Part shown: in pieces, positions 7,641 through 15,484 of the stretch
Position numbering within the stretch: the first letter of the stretch is position 1
Layout of the letters: each line of letters opens with the position of its first letter
From: VRUE01 sp036557525
GTDB lineage: Bacteria; Actinomycetota; Thermoleophilia; Solirubrobacterales; 70-9
NCBI GenBank assembly: GCA_036557525.1
Contig: DATBHH010000025.1
Span: forward strand, 1-37,345
Length of the DNA stretch: 37,345 nt
Direction: 5' to 3'
Notes under the pieces: generated by a model
The model's database searches: none
The model's input: only the letters and a program-made list of their open reading frames with translations
What the model was told of the DNA's origin: nothing
Position numbers and translations under genes: made by a program

Positions 7641-8144
7641 ATGGAGTCCACCTATCGCCGCAGCATGTCCGTCGCTGCCGGACTGTTGGCATTCTGCATC
7701 GTCGGGGCCTTCTCGGCACCGTTGGCAGGCGCCAACACCGCCCTGACCTTCAAGGAACCGGAAAAGGGCTCGACCTTCAAGTTTGTCGATGTCGCGCCGC
7801 AGGCCCCCAAGAAGCACGGCTTTCCGACCGCCATCAGCCCGGGGGATCAGTTCGTGGTCACCAACCCGCTGACGCAGGGCGGTAAGACGATCGGAAAGCT
7901 CCGGGCCAGGTGCACGGCCACAGCGAACGCCAAAGGGAAAAATGCGTTCGCCAACGCCCATTTCATCTGCGAAGGCGTGTTCTCCTTCGGCAAGGACGCG
8001 CTCTACGCCAGCGCTTCGACCGTCAAGGATGGCGTCGAAGGGGTGATCACCGGCGGCACCGGCAAATACGTGGGAGCAAGTGGCACCGTCAGGTCCAAGG
8101 AAGGCAAAGGCGGCTCGACCACGACCATCACCTTGATCGGCTGA
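7641..8144 (+). CDS. Secreted allene-oxide-cyclase/dirigent-barrel-like protein
   Basis: 167 aa from ATG 7641, chosen because GGAGG lies 6 nt upstream and it begins a signal peptide (SMSVAAGLLAFCIVGAFSAPLAGA). The mature protein is a beta-rich barrel: TFKEPEKGSTFKFVD, GDQFVVTNPL, TIGKLRARCTAT, FANAHFICEGVFSFG, and the hallmark turn VITGGTGKYVGASGTVRS, which is shared by dirigent proteins, allene oxide cyclases and bacterial barrel proteins. Two Cys (in RARCTAT and HFICEG) could form a disulfide. In bacteria these proteins have no proven enzymatic role. Base composition is somewhat lower in GC than neighbours. A hairpin follows the stop. Confidence 0.75.
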   Translation: MESTYRRSMSVAAGLLAFCIVGAFSAPLAGANTALTFKEPEKGSTFKFVDVAPQAPKKHGFPTAISPGDQFVVTNPLTQGGKTIGKLRARCTATANAKGKNAFANAHFICEGVFSFGKDALYASASTVKDGVEGVITGGTGKYVGASGTVRSKEGKGGSTTTITLIG

Positions 8145-8151
8145 AGATCGG

Positions 8152-8177
8152 GCGCGGCAGTCCTCGGGCTGCCGCGC
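8152..8177. terminator. Hairpin between convergent genes, likely bidirectional terminator
   Basis: GCGCGGCAG, an 8-nt loop, then CTGCCGCGC: a perfect 9-bp GC-rich stem 7 bp after the stop of the barrel protein and 19 bp before the stop of the Crp-family gene on the other strand. There is no T-tract, which is usual for terminator-like hairpins in high-GC actinobacteria. Confidence 0.65.
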
Positions 8178-8196
8178 TCCTCTCCCCGGACCGCGA

Positions 8197-8895
8197 TCAG
8201 AAGATGTAGTTGCGGAGCTTCGCCGGCTCGAGCACGGTGACGCGGCCGCGGCCGGGGCGGACGACGCCGGCCCGCTCGAGGTCGGCGAGGAAGCGGCTGA
8301 CGCTCTCCCGCGAGGTGCCGGCGAGCTGGGCGAGGTCGGCCTGGTTCATCCGGATCGTCACCTCGCCGCCCTCGCCCCCCTGCCCCTCTTCGGCGACGAG
8401 CTGGCTGAGGACCCCGGCGACGCGGCTCGGGACGGTCTGGAAGGACTGGCGCGAGATCCGCTCGTTGGCGGTCCGCAGGCGCCTGACGAGGGCGGCGACG
8501 AGCTTGACCGTTATCTCCGGGTGGCGGGCGAGCAGGGACCGCACCTCGTTCGCCGGCAGCGCCAGCAGCTCGCTGTCCTCGAGCGCCTCGACGCTGGCCG
8601 AACGAACCTCGCCGTCGAGCATCGCCAACTCGCCGAAGATGTCTCCGGGGCCGAGCGTCGCCAGGGTGATCGCCCTGCCGTCGGAGTGCTCGCGGGTGAC
8701 CCGGAAGCTGCCGGTGCGAATGATGTAGCAGGCATCGGAGTGATCGCCCTCGTGGAAGACGCGGGTGCCGGCCGGGAACGAGCGGGGGACCGCGACCAGC
8801 GAGAAGCGCTCGAGCTCGCCCTGCTCGAGGTCGGAGAAAAGCGGGACGCTGCGAAACAGCTCGACCGGGCTCGGACTCCCCACCGAATGCTCCAT
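8197..8895 (-). CDS. Crp/Fnr-family transcription regulator
   Basis: 232 aa from ATG 8895. The cyclic-nucleotide-binding domain spans about residues 12-130 (VPLFSDLEQGELERF, FHEGDHSDACYIIRTGSFRVTRE, LGPGDIFGELAMLDGEVRSASVEALED) and is followed by the dimer helix and a winged helix with recognition region MNQADLAQLAGTSRESVSRFLADLERAGVV. The pocket has the GELAMLDGEVRSAS phosphate-binding cassette, so cAMP or a related nucleotide is plausible. The gene starts 27 bp after the lhr stop on the same strand. A GTG at 8914 is an alternative start; the much longer open frame upstream lies inside lhr and is a shadow. Confidence 0.9.
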   Translation of the reverse strand: MEHSVGSPSPVELFRSVPLFSDLEQGELERFSLVAVPRSFPAGTRVFHEGDHSDACYIIRTGSFRVTREHSDGRAITLATLGPGDIFGELAMLDGEVRSASVEALEDSELLALPANEVRSLLARHPEITVKLVAALVRRLRTANERISRQSFQTVPSRVAGVLSQLVAEEGQGGEGGEVTIRMNQADLAQLAGTSRESVSRFLADLERAGVVRPGRGRVTVLEPAKLRNYIF

Positions 8896-8921
8896 CGGTT
8901 TGATTATCGCCACATCGGCGC

Positions 8922-11900
8922 TCAGCTTGCGGCCGCGGTCAGCCTTCGGGGGCCGCGGGCGAAGCCCGCCTGAAGCAGCGCCTCCTCGTATCCGGACCCG
9001 ATCACCGGCTCGCCGTCGAGCTTCTCGATCGAGAGTTTGGGCAGGCGTCCGGCCGAGACCGCATCGGTCAGGGCGCCCATCGCCTCCCCGAGCGCGGCCT
9101 CGTCGAGGTCGGCGAGGCGGAGGATGCTGCGGCCCCCGCGCTCGACGTAGACCAGCGGCTCGCCGTCGCGGAGGAGGACGTGGGCGCCGGGCGCGCGGGC
9201 CGGGCGGCGGCCGGATTCGGGCTTCGGCCAGGGCAGGGCGGCGCCGTAGGGGTTGGCGGGGTCGGTGGCGGCCAGGACCCGGAACTCGCCGCTCGCTTCC
9301 GGCAGGGAGCGCAGCCGCTCGACCGCGCCGGCGAGGGCGAACTGCGCGCCGCCGAGCCCCTCGACGAAGTAGCCGCGCCGGGCGGTGCCGAGCAGCTCGA
9401 GGTTGGCGAGCTCCGCGTACAGGGTCGAGAAGCCGCCGGGGACGCCCTCGGCGAGGACCGTCTCGCGGGTGACGATCCCGTAGCGCTCGAGCATCAGCTC
9501 GGCCTGGGCGCGGAGCTTGGGGCCGGCCCCGGGCGCGTTCTCGAACAGCGGCGCGGTCAGCGACCAGCGGCCCTGGACGGCGGCCCCGCCGGCCGATCGG
9601 CGGCGGGCGAAGCGGCGCCCCTGCCGCTCCTGCGCCGCGACCGCGCGCAGCCGCGGCGCCCGCAGCGGGGCGAAGGCGTCGTTCGTCACCTCGCCCGACC
9701 AGGCGAGGTCCCAAAGGGCCGAGTGGAGCTCCTCCGCCGGGTGGGAGAGGTCGGCGAGGAGGTCGAGCCAGAACGAGGGGCCGCCCAGGAGCCGCTCGCG
9801 GATCGCGTCGTGCGCCTCCCCCTCGACCGGCTCGATCTTGGCGTTCGCGGGCGGGGGCCCGGCGAGCCGAACGTCCTCGCGGAAGTAGAGGGCGACGCGG
9901 CCGTCGTTGCGCCCGAGGGCGCCGGCGCCGATCCAGACCAGCTCGCCGCTGGTGCAGAGCTCGTCGAGCCAGGTCGGGGAGTAGGCCCCGAGGCGCCGTG
10001 GGAGGACATCCCCCTCCCAGACCTTCGGCGTCAACGCCACCCCCTGGAGCGGCAGCAGCGCGTCGCGGAGGCGGTCGGGCCCGGCGCCGGCGGCACGGTG
10101 GGCGTCGACGTTCTGCCAGCTCGGCAGGAAGCGGGCGAAGCGGTCGCGGGCCGCGGGCTCGACTTCGCGGCGGAGGTGGGCGAGGCTCGCGCGGCGGATC
10201 CTGCGCAGGACCTCGGAATCGCACCACTCGCGCTCGCTGCCGCCGGGGAGGAGCTCGCCGCGCACCATCGCGCCCTCACGCTCGAGCTCGCGCAGGACCG
10301 GCGTCGGGTCGACCCCGTAGCGGCCGGCGAGCTGGGCGGTCGGGAACGGCCCATGAGTCCGCGCGTAGCGGCGGACGAGCGCGCGCATCGCGTCGGGGTG
10401 GGCCTCGAGGAACGCCTCCGGCAGCCCCGGCGGCGGCGGCACCCCGAGCGCGTCGCGGTAGAGCCCGGCGTCCTCGGCGGCGATATAGCGCTCCTCGCCT
10501 CCGATCCTGACCAGCGCCGCGCGTCGCTCGGCGACGAGCTTCTCGAGCATCGTCGCCGCCGAGTAGCCCTCGCCGACGCGCTCGCCGCACTCCTCGGCGG
10601 TGAGGTCGCCGACGCCGCGGAGGATCTGTTGGAGCGCGTCGCGATCGCCGGCCAGCCCGGCCTCGGTCAAGTGCTGGAGCTGGGCCTCGACCTCCTCGAG
10701 CGCCTCAGGGTCGATCAGCTCGCGCAGCTCGTCCTGGCCGAGCAGCTCGCGCAGGAGGTCGCGATCGAGGGCGAGGGCGGCGGCCCGGCGCTCGGCGTTC
10801 GGCGTGTCCCCCTCGTACATGTAGGTCGCGACGTAATCGAACAGGAGCGAGGAGGCGAACGGAGAGGCGGTCGGCGTCTCGACCTCGACCAGGCCGAGCT
10901 CGCGCGAGTGCAGCTTCGCCAACAGCTCGGTCAGCGACGGCAGGTCGAGGACGTCGCGCATGCACTCGCGGTAGGTCTCGAGCACGACCGGGAAGCGGGG
11001 GAAGTCGCGGGCGACTTCGAGCAGGCTCTGCGACTTCAGCCGCTGCTGCCAGAGCGGCGTCCGTTTGCCCGGATAGGCGCGGGGGATCAGCAGCGAGCGC
11101 GCGGCGCTCTCGCGGAAGTGGGAGCCGAACAGCGCCGACCCCGAAAGCTCCTCGACCACGAGGTCTTCGAGCTCGTCGGGCTCAACCATCACCAGATCGG
11201 CCGGCGGCGGCTCATCGGCGTCGGGGAGGTGGACGACGATCCCGTCGTCGGACCAGATCGCGTCCGCCTCGAGCTCGCGCTCGTTGCGGATCTTCTGCGA
11301 GAGCGCCAGGCCCCAGGCCGCGTGGACGCGGCCGCCGTAGGGCGAGAGGACGCAGAGGCGCCAATCGCCGATCTCGTCACGGAAGCGCTCGACGACGATC
11401 GTCTCGTCGGAGGGGACGACGCGGGTCGCGGCCTGCTGCTCGCGCAGGTAGGCGACGAGGTTCTCGGCGGCGCGCCGGTCGAGGTCGTACTCGGCCGACA
11501 GCTCGGCGGGCTCGCGCGAGACCGCCTCGCGGGCGAAGGCGCCGATCGCCCGCCCGAGCTCGGCCGGGCGGCCGATACCGTCGCCCTTCCAGAACGGCAC
11601 CGCCCCGGGCAGGCCCGGGGCCGGGGTGACGATCACCCGGTCGCGGGTGATGTCCTCGATCCGCCAGGTCGTCGCGCCGAGCAGGAAGGTCTGGCCCGGG
11701 CGCGCCTCGTAGACCATCTCCTCGTCGAGCTCGCCGACCCGGCGGCCGTCGGGCAGGTGGACGCCGTAGAGGCCGCGGTCGGGGATCGTGCCGGCATTGG
11801 TGACGACCAGCTGGCGGGCGCCCTTGCGGCCGTGGATCGTGCCCTTGGTCCGGTCCCAGACGATCCGCGGCCGCAGCTCGGCGAACCGGTCCGACGGGTA

Positions 11901-13610
11901 GCGCCCGTCGAGCATGTCGAGGACGTTCTCGAGCTGCTCTCGCGAGAGTTCGCGGAACGGCTCGGACCCGGTCACCAGCCGCTCGACCTCGTCGACCCCC
12001 CACTCGTCGAGCGCCGCCATCGAGACGAGGTGCTGGGCGAGGACGTCGAGCGGGTTCTGCGGGATCACCGTCTCCTCGATCTCGCCTGCCCGCATCCGCT
12101 TCGCGACCACCGCGCACTCGAGCAGGTCGGCCCGGAACTTGGGGAAGATGCGGCCCCGCGACACCTCGCCCAGCGAGTGGCCGGCGCGGCCGACCCGCTG
12201 CAGCCCGCGGCTGACCGACTTCGGCGACTCGACCTGGATCACGAGGTCCACCGCCCCCATGTCGATCCCGAGCTCGAGGCTCGAGGTCGCCACCAGACAC
12301 GGCAGCTGCCCCGACTTCAGCAGCTCCTCGACCACCGTCCGCTCCTCATGGCTCAACGACCCGTGATGAGCCCGCGCAATCTCCACGGGGTCTGGGGAGG
12401 TCTCGAGGGAGCCTCCCCGCTGTTGCTCCGGAGAGACCTCCCCGGACCCCGCCTGCTCGCTCGCTCCCGCGTCCGCGGCGGGCGGCTGGTGCCCTGCGGC
12501 GACAGGACCCGCGGGCCGGGCGCTGCCGTCATGCTCCGTTGCGGGGAGCTCCTGCTCGGGTTCCTCTGCCGCGAGCTCGTTCAGACGCTTGGCGAGGCGC
12601 TCGGCGGCGCGGCGGGCATTGACGAAGATGATCGTCGAGTTGTGTTCGCGGACCAGTTTCAGCAGCTCGGGGTAGATCGCGGGCCAGATCGAGCGGACGT
12701 GGGCGTTCGGCTCGCCCTCGGCCGGCGCGCCCTCGGAGTTGGGGAAGTTGGGCGCGCCGGGGTCCGACATGTCCTCGACCGGCACCACGATCTCCAGATC
12801 GAGCTCCTTCGCCCGGCCGGCGTCGACGATCTTGCAGCTCCTGCGCGGGCCGACGAGGAAGCTCGCGATCCGCTCCAGCGGCCGCTGCGTCGCCGACAGC
12901 CCGATCCGCTGGACACCGGGGCCATCCCCTCCTGCGGCGGGTGGCGCCGTAGGGGGGCCCGCCCCCGAGGAAGCTTTAGCTACCGCAGGGGGCGGGGGGT
13001 CCCCTGCGGCGACAGGACCCGCCGCCCGGAGGGCATGGTCCCCGACCAGGGCCTCGAGCCGCTCGAGGCTCAGCGCCAGATGGGCGCCCCGCTTGCTCGC
13101 GGCCACCGCGTGAATCTCGTCGACGATCACCGCCTCGACGCCGGTGAGCATCTCGCGGGCGGCCGAGGAGAGAATCAGGTACAGGGACTCCGGGGTGGTG
13201 ATCAGGATGTCGGGCGGCGATTTGCGCATCGCCCGCCGCTCGGACTGCGGCGTGTCGCCGGTGCGCAGGCCGACCGCGAGGTCGGCGCCGATCCCCTGCA
13301 GCGGCGCCCGCAGGTTGCGCTCGATGTCGTAGGAGAGCGCCTTCAGCGGCGAGACGTAGACGATCCGGACCCCGTCGCCGCGCTCGGGCTCGCGCGAGAG
13401 CCTGTCGATGCCCCAGAGGAAGGCGGCGAGCGTCTTGCCGGAGCCGGTCGGAGCGCAGATCAGGGCGTTGTCGCCGCCGGCGATCGCCTCCCAGCCCCCC
13501 GCCTGGGCGGGCGTCGGGCCGGCGAACGAAGACTCGAACCAGCGCCTGACCGGGGCGCTGAACGGCGCCAGCGGGTCAGATTTCGCACTCGATTTACGGT
13601 CGGTGGCCAA
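8922..13610 (-). CDS. lhr: Lhr-type superfamily 2 DNA helicase (large helicase-related protein) with two unusual inserts
   Basis: 1562 aa. Walker A APTGSGKT is at 53-60, the DEIH box at 164-167, motif III LSATQ at 238-242, and motifs V-VI around ATSSLELGIDMGAVDLVIQVESPKSVSRGLQRVGRAGH. The long remainder is the Lhr winged-helix/core and C-terminal region typical of full-length bacterial Lhr. Lhr is a 3'-5' DNA translocase and helicase linked to DNA repair. The only possible start is TTG 13610, directly after GGAGGA; an in-frame TGA lies upstream. Two Ala/Pro/Gly-rich stretches, residues about 191-232 and 352-409, interrupt the helicase core where relatives usually have short loops; they are described separately. 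Confidence 0.92.
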   Translation of the reverse strand: MATDRKSSAKSDPLAPFSAPVRRWFESSFAGPTPAQAGGWEAIAGGDNALICAPTGSGKTLAAFLWGIDRLSREPERGDGVRIVYVSPLKALSYDIERNLRAPLQGIGADLAVGLRTGDTPQSERRAMRKSPPDILITTPESLYLILSSAAREMLTGVEAVIVDEIHAVAASKRGAHLALSLERLEALVGDHALRAAGPVAAGDPPPPAVAKASSGAGPPTAPPAAGGDGPGVQRIGLSATQRPLERIASFLVGPRRSCKIVDAGRAKELDLEIVVPVEDMSDPGAPNFPNSEGAPAEGEPNAHVRSIWPAIYPELLKLVREHNSTIIFVNARRAAERLAKRLNELAAEEPEQELPATEHDGSARPAGPVAAGHQPPAADAGASEQAGSGEVSPEQQRGGSLETSPDPVEIARAHHGSLSHEERTVVEELLKSGQLPCLVATSSLELGIDMGAVDLVIQVESPKSVSRGLQRVGRAGHSLGEVSRGRIFPKFRADLLECAVVAKRMRAGEIEETVIPQNPLDVLAQHLVSMAALDEWGVDEVERLVTGSEPFRELSREQLENVLDMLDGRYPSDRFAELRPRIVWDRTKGTIHGRKGARQLVVTNAGTIPDRGLYGVHLPDGRRVGELDEEMVYEARPGQTFLLGATTWRIEDITRDRVIVTPAPGLPGAVPFWKGDGIGRPAELGRAIGAFAREAVSREPAELSAEYDLDRRAAENLVAYLREQQAATRVVPSDETIVVERFRDEIGDWRLCVLSPYGGRVHAAWGLALSQKIRNERELEADAIWSDDGIVVHLPDADEPPPADLVMVEPDELEDLVVEELSGSALFGSHFRESAARSLLIPRAYPGKRTPLWQQRLKSQSLLEVARDFPRFPVVLETYRECMRDVLDLPSLTELLAKLHSRELGLVEVETPTASPFASSLLFDYVATYMYEGDTPNAERRAAALALDRDLLRELLGQDELRELIDPEALEEVEAQLQHLTEAGLAGDRDALQQILRGVGDLTAEECGERVGEGYSAATMLEKLVAERRAALVRIGGEERYIAAEDAGLYRDALGVPPPPGLPEAFLEAHPDAMRALVRRYARTHGPFPTAQLAGRYGVDPTPVLRELEREGAMVRGELLPGGSEREWCDSEVLRRIRRASLAHLRREVEPAARDRFARFLPSWQNVDAHRAAGAGPDRLRDALLPLQGVALTPKVWEGDVLPRRLGAYSPTWLDELCTSGELVWIGAGALGRNDGRVALYFREDVRLAGPPPANAKIEPVEGEAHDAIRERLLGGPSFWLDLLADLSHPAEELHSALWDLAWSGEVTNDAFAPLRAPRLRAVAAQERQGRRFARRRSAGGAAVQGRWSLTAPLFENAPGAGPKLRAQAELMLERYGIVTRETVLAEGVPGGFSTLYAELANLELLGTARRGYFVEGLGGAQFALAGAVERLRSLPEASGEFRVLAATDPANPYGAALPWPKPESGRRPARAPGAHVLLRDGEPLVYVERGGRSILRLADLDEAALGEAMGALTDAVSAGRLPKLSIEKLDGEPVIGSGYEEALLQAGFARGPRRLTAAAS
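12384..12557 (-). repeat. In-frame palindromic insert B in lhr
   Basis: Encodes residues about 352-409 of Lhr, low-complexity Ala/Gly/Pro/Ser. It contains an 18-bp inverted repeat with one mismatch: left arm 12387-12404 (GGGGTCTGGGGAGGTCTC), right arm 12433-12450, loop 28 nt. Within it is an alternative hairpin GGGGAGG...CCTCCCC (12394-12418). Further right, 12492-12512 is identical over 21 bp to part of insert A (13002-13022). The stretch 12456-12472 (rc CGGGAGCGAGCGAGC) also resembles the end of the dispersed 56-bp repeat. Confidence 0.75.
12915..13040 (-). repeat. In-frame palindromic insert A in lhr
   Basis: Encodes residues about 191-232, between the DEIH box and motif III. It contains several inverted repeats: CCGCAGGGG (12983-12991) with CCCCTGCGG (13001-13009), perfect over 9 bp; CCCGCCCCC with GGGGGCGGG around 12957-12997; and CCTGCGGCG with CGCCGTAGG near 12927-12950. 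The segment 13002-13022 is repeated exactly in insert B, 510 bp away (170 codons), so both copies are read in the same frame and both encode AGPVAAG. Confidence 0.75.
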
Positions 13611-13643
13611 TCCTCCGATCTTACGCCGACCGGAGGCGCGGGC

Positions 13644-14780
13644 TCAGCCGGCCCGGCCGCCGGCGAAGTTGACGTACTGGCGCCAGGCGGGCTTCGCTTT
13701 GAAGCCTTTGGCGAACAGGCCGGAGCCGTCGCAGAAATTGCACGAACCCTTCTGGTCGTCGATCGAGAACCAGTAGACCCGCTTGAGGTGCCATTTGTCG
13801 GCATCGCGCTCGACCACCCTGAAGGCGCCCTTGAGCTGGCTCGCCTGGCCGCCCGGGCCCTTGGCGAACGAGTTCTTCTTCGACGGGGGCTGCGAGCTCC
13901 AGCCGAGCTCGGTCAGCCACAATCCCTTGCCGGCGTCGTGGTTTTCCTTGAGGACCTCGCGGACTTCTTCGATGTACGGTTCGAGCCGCTTGTAGGTCGC
14001 CGTGTAGGGGTGGATCGCGTAGCCCTGGAACTTGCTCTTGATTCCCGGGGTGCTGCGGTAGAGCTTGTCGAGGAAATCGGCGGCGAAGTAGGCGAGAGGC
14101 GGTTTCCGGTGCAGGTTCGCCTCCGCCGGGCGGGCGAACAGGCCGGCGAGAATCAGCTTTGCGCCGGGGTCGATCCCGCGGATCGTCGAGAAGGAGAGCT
14201 TGACCAGCTTCCCGTATTCGGCCGGGTTCGGCTTGGCGACGAAGTACATGAAGTTCGGCTCGTTCCAGATCTGCCAGGTCCGGATCGGGCGCCGAGCGAC
14301 GCTCGGGTGGGTGGCCCAGAAGGAGCCGGTCGGCCCGTAGCGCAGCACCGCTTCGCGGACGAACGTCTTCCAGGCCGACCTCTGCGCCGCCGTTCTGACC
14401 GGGAGGTTCTCGGGGCTGCGGTAGCGACGGTCGGCGGGAACGGCCCAGCGAGGCGCGCCGGTGAGGAACGGGAGCACTTCGATCCCGGCATCGGAGGCGC
14501 CTTCGATCAACGCGTCGAGCCCGGCCCATTCGAACGGCCCGCCCCTGGCCGGCTGGAGCGCGCTCCAGACGAACGGGACGCGGATGCTGTCGACACCGCC
14601 CTGCTTCAGGCGCACGAGCTCTTCAGGGCTCGGCGTCGCCTGCGGCACGACTCCCCAGAACGTCGCCGGGACCGCGGCGGCGGCGGCCGCGCCGGCGGCG
14701 ACTGTGAACAGGGCCAGCGCCAGCGCCACGGCGAATGCGCGCGCCCTCAGCCCCGTCGGGCGCTTCCCCCGCCCCCGCAT
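13644..14780 (-). CDS. PslG-like secreted glycoside hydrolase (GH39/clan A type)
   Basis: 378 aa with an N-terminal signal peptide or anchor (ARAFAVALALALFTVAAGAAAAAAVPA). The (beta/alpha)8 fold is shown by VDSIRVPFVWSALQP, ALIEGASDAGIEVLPFLTGAPRWA, the acid/base motif WQIWNEPNF (Glu174) and the nucleophile strand GLWLTELGWSS (Glu291). Clan GH-A enzymes have both carboxylates at these strand ends. Such exported glycosidases, for example PslG, are embedded in exopolysaccharide loci and trim or release the polymer. A mature Cys pair (SCNFCDG) near residue 353 may be a disulfide. It lies next to the Gly-rich surface protein on the same strand with 6 bp between, and divergent from the polymerase/ligase gene cluster. 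Confidence 0.85.
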   Translation of the reverse strand: MRGRGKRPTGLRARAFAVALALALFTVAAGAAAAAAVPATFWGVVPQATPSPEELVRLKQGGVDSIRVPFVWSALQPARGGPFEWAGLDALIEGASDAGIEVLPFLTGAPRWAVPADRRYRSPENLPVRTAAQRSAWKTFVREAVLRYGPTGSFWATHPSVARRPIRTWQIWNEPNFMYFVAKPNPAEYGKLVKLSFSTIRGIDPGAKLILAGLFARPAEANLHRKPPLAYFAADFLDKLYRSTPGIKSKFQGYAIHPYTATYKRLEPYIEEVREVLKENHDAGKGLWLTELGWSSQPPSKKNSFAKGPGGQASQLKGAFRVVERDADKWHLKRVYWFSIDDQKGSCNFCDGSGLFAKGFKAKPAWRQYVNFAGGRAG

Positions 14781-14786
14781 CGGTTG

Positions 14787-15398
14787 TTAGCCCGCCTTCG
14801 GAGAGACCGGCGCGCCGGGCTCGCCGGGCGTCCCGCCCTGGCGCCGCTGGCGGATCAAGACGACTGCGAGGGAGATCGCGGCGAGGACCGCGATCGCGAT
14901 CAGGATCGGGACCAACGGGGAGGAGCCGCCGCCTTCGCTCTTCTGCGGGGCCGGTTTGCCCGTCTGAGCGGGCTGTTGCGGGTTGCCGGCCTTCTGGCCG
15001 GCGCCGGTGTTGCCTGGGCTACCCTGCTGGCCGGAGCCGCCACCGCTGCCCGTGTTGCCAGGGGCAGGAGACTTCGGAGATGGATTGTTCCCGCCTGAGC
15101 CCGAGATGCCGTTGTTCCCACCACCACCGCCGCCGCCGCCGGAGTGCGGCGAGTTTGCCCCGCCGCCGGGGGAGGTCGACTTGCTCGCCGGGGGTTCGGC
15201 GTGGCTGCCGCCGCTAGTACCGCCGGAGCCGCCGCCGCCGGAGCCGCCGCCGCCGCCGATCGCGGTCGGCGGGGAGTCCGTGTACTGCGGCGGGGTGTAG
15301 GCGCGCGCCAGCGCCGGAAGGCAGGCCAATGCCAGCAGAGCCAGCAGTGAGAACAGCGCGGCCGGGGCCGCGTTTCGGTGGAGGCGCATCCCATGCAT
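14787..15398 (-). CDS. Gly/Pro-rich surface protein with signal peptide and C-terminal membrane anchor
   Basis: About 203 aa (ATG 15398; ATG 15389 also possible). A signal peptide (AAPAALFSLLALLALACLPALARA) is followed by about 110 residues of Gly, Ser, Pro and Asn low complexity (GGGGGSGGGGSGGTSGG...), then a single membrane helix LVPILIAIAVLAAISLAVVLI and a basic RQRRQGG tail. The N-terminus is outside and the C-terminus cytosolic, so this is a disordered surface stalk anchored by its tail; there is no LPXTG motif. It is in operon with the PslG-like enzyme, which suggests an envelope scaffold role in the same glycan system. Function unknown. Confidence 0.75.
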   Translation of the reverse strand: MHGMRLHRNAAPAALFSLLALLALACLPALARAYTPPQYTDSPPTAIGGGGGSGGGGSGGTSGGSHAEPPASKSTSPGGGANSPHSGGGGGGGGNNGISGSGGNNPSPKSPAPGNTGSGGGSGQQGSPGNTGAGQKAGNPQQPAQTGKPAPQKSEGGGSSPLVPILIAIAVLAAISLAVVLIRQRRQGGTPGEPGAPVSPKAG

Positions 15399-15484
15399 CG
15401 GGCGCAAGGTTAGAGCAAACGGCGGCGTTGCTAGCGCCCCTTGCCCTGATAGTTGCGGTTGCCGCAAGCGGAGGAGGCTACGAC

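Noticed and set aside
8896..10227. Long upstream extension of the Crp-family gene
   Set aside because: It lies in another frame of lhr and is Arg/Pro-rich noise.
9180..15098. A 1972-codon open frame on the plus strand across lhr and the PslG-like gene
   Set aside because: It is the antisense shadow of lhr and its neighbours in very GC-rich DNA; composition is Arg/Ala/Gly/Asp-rich with no domain, while the minus strand carries clear helicase motifs.
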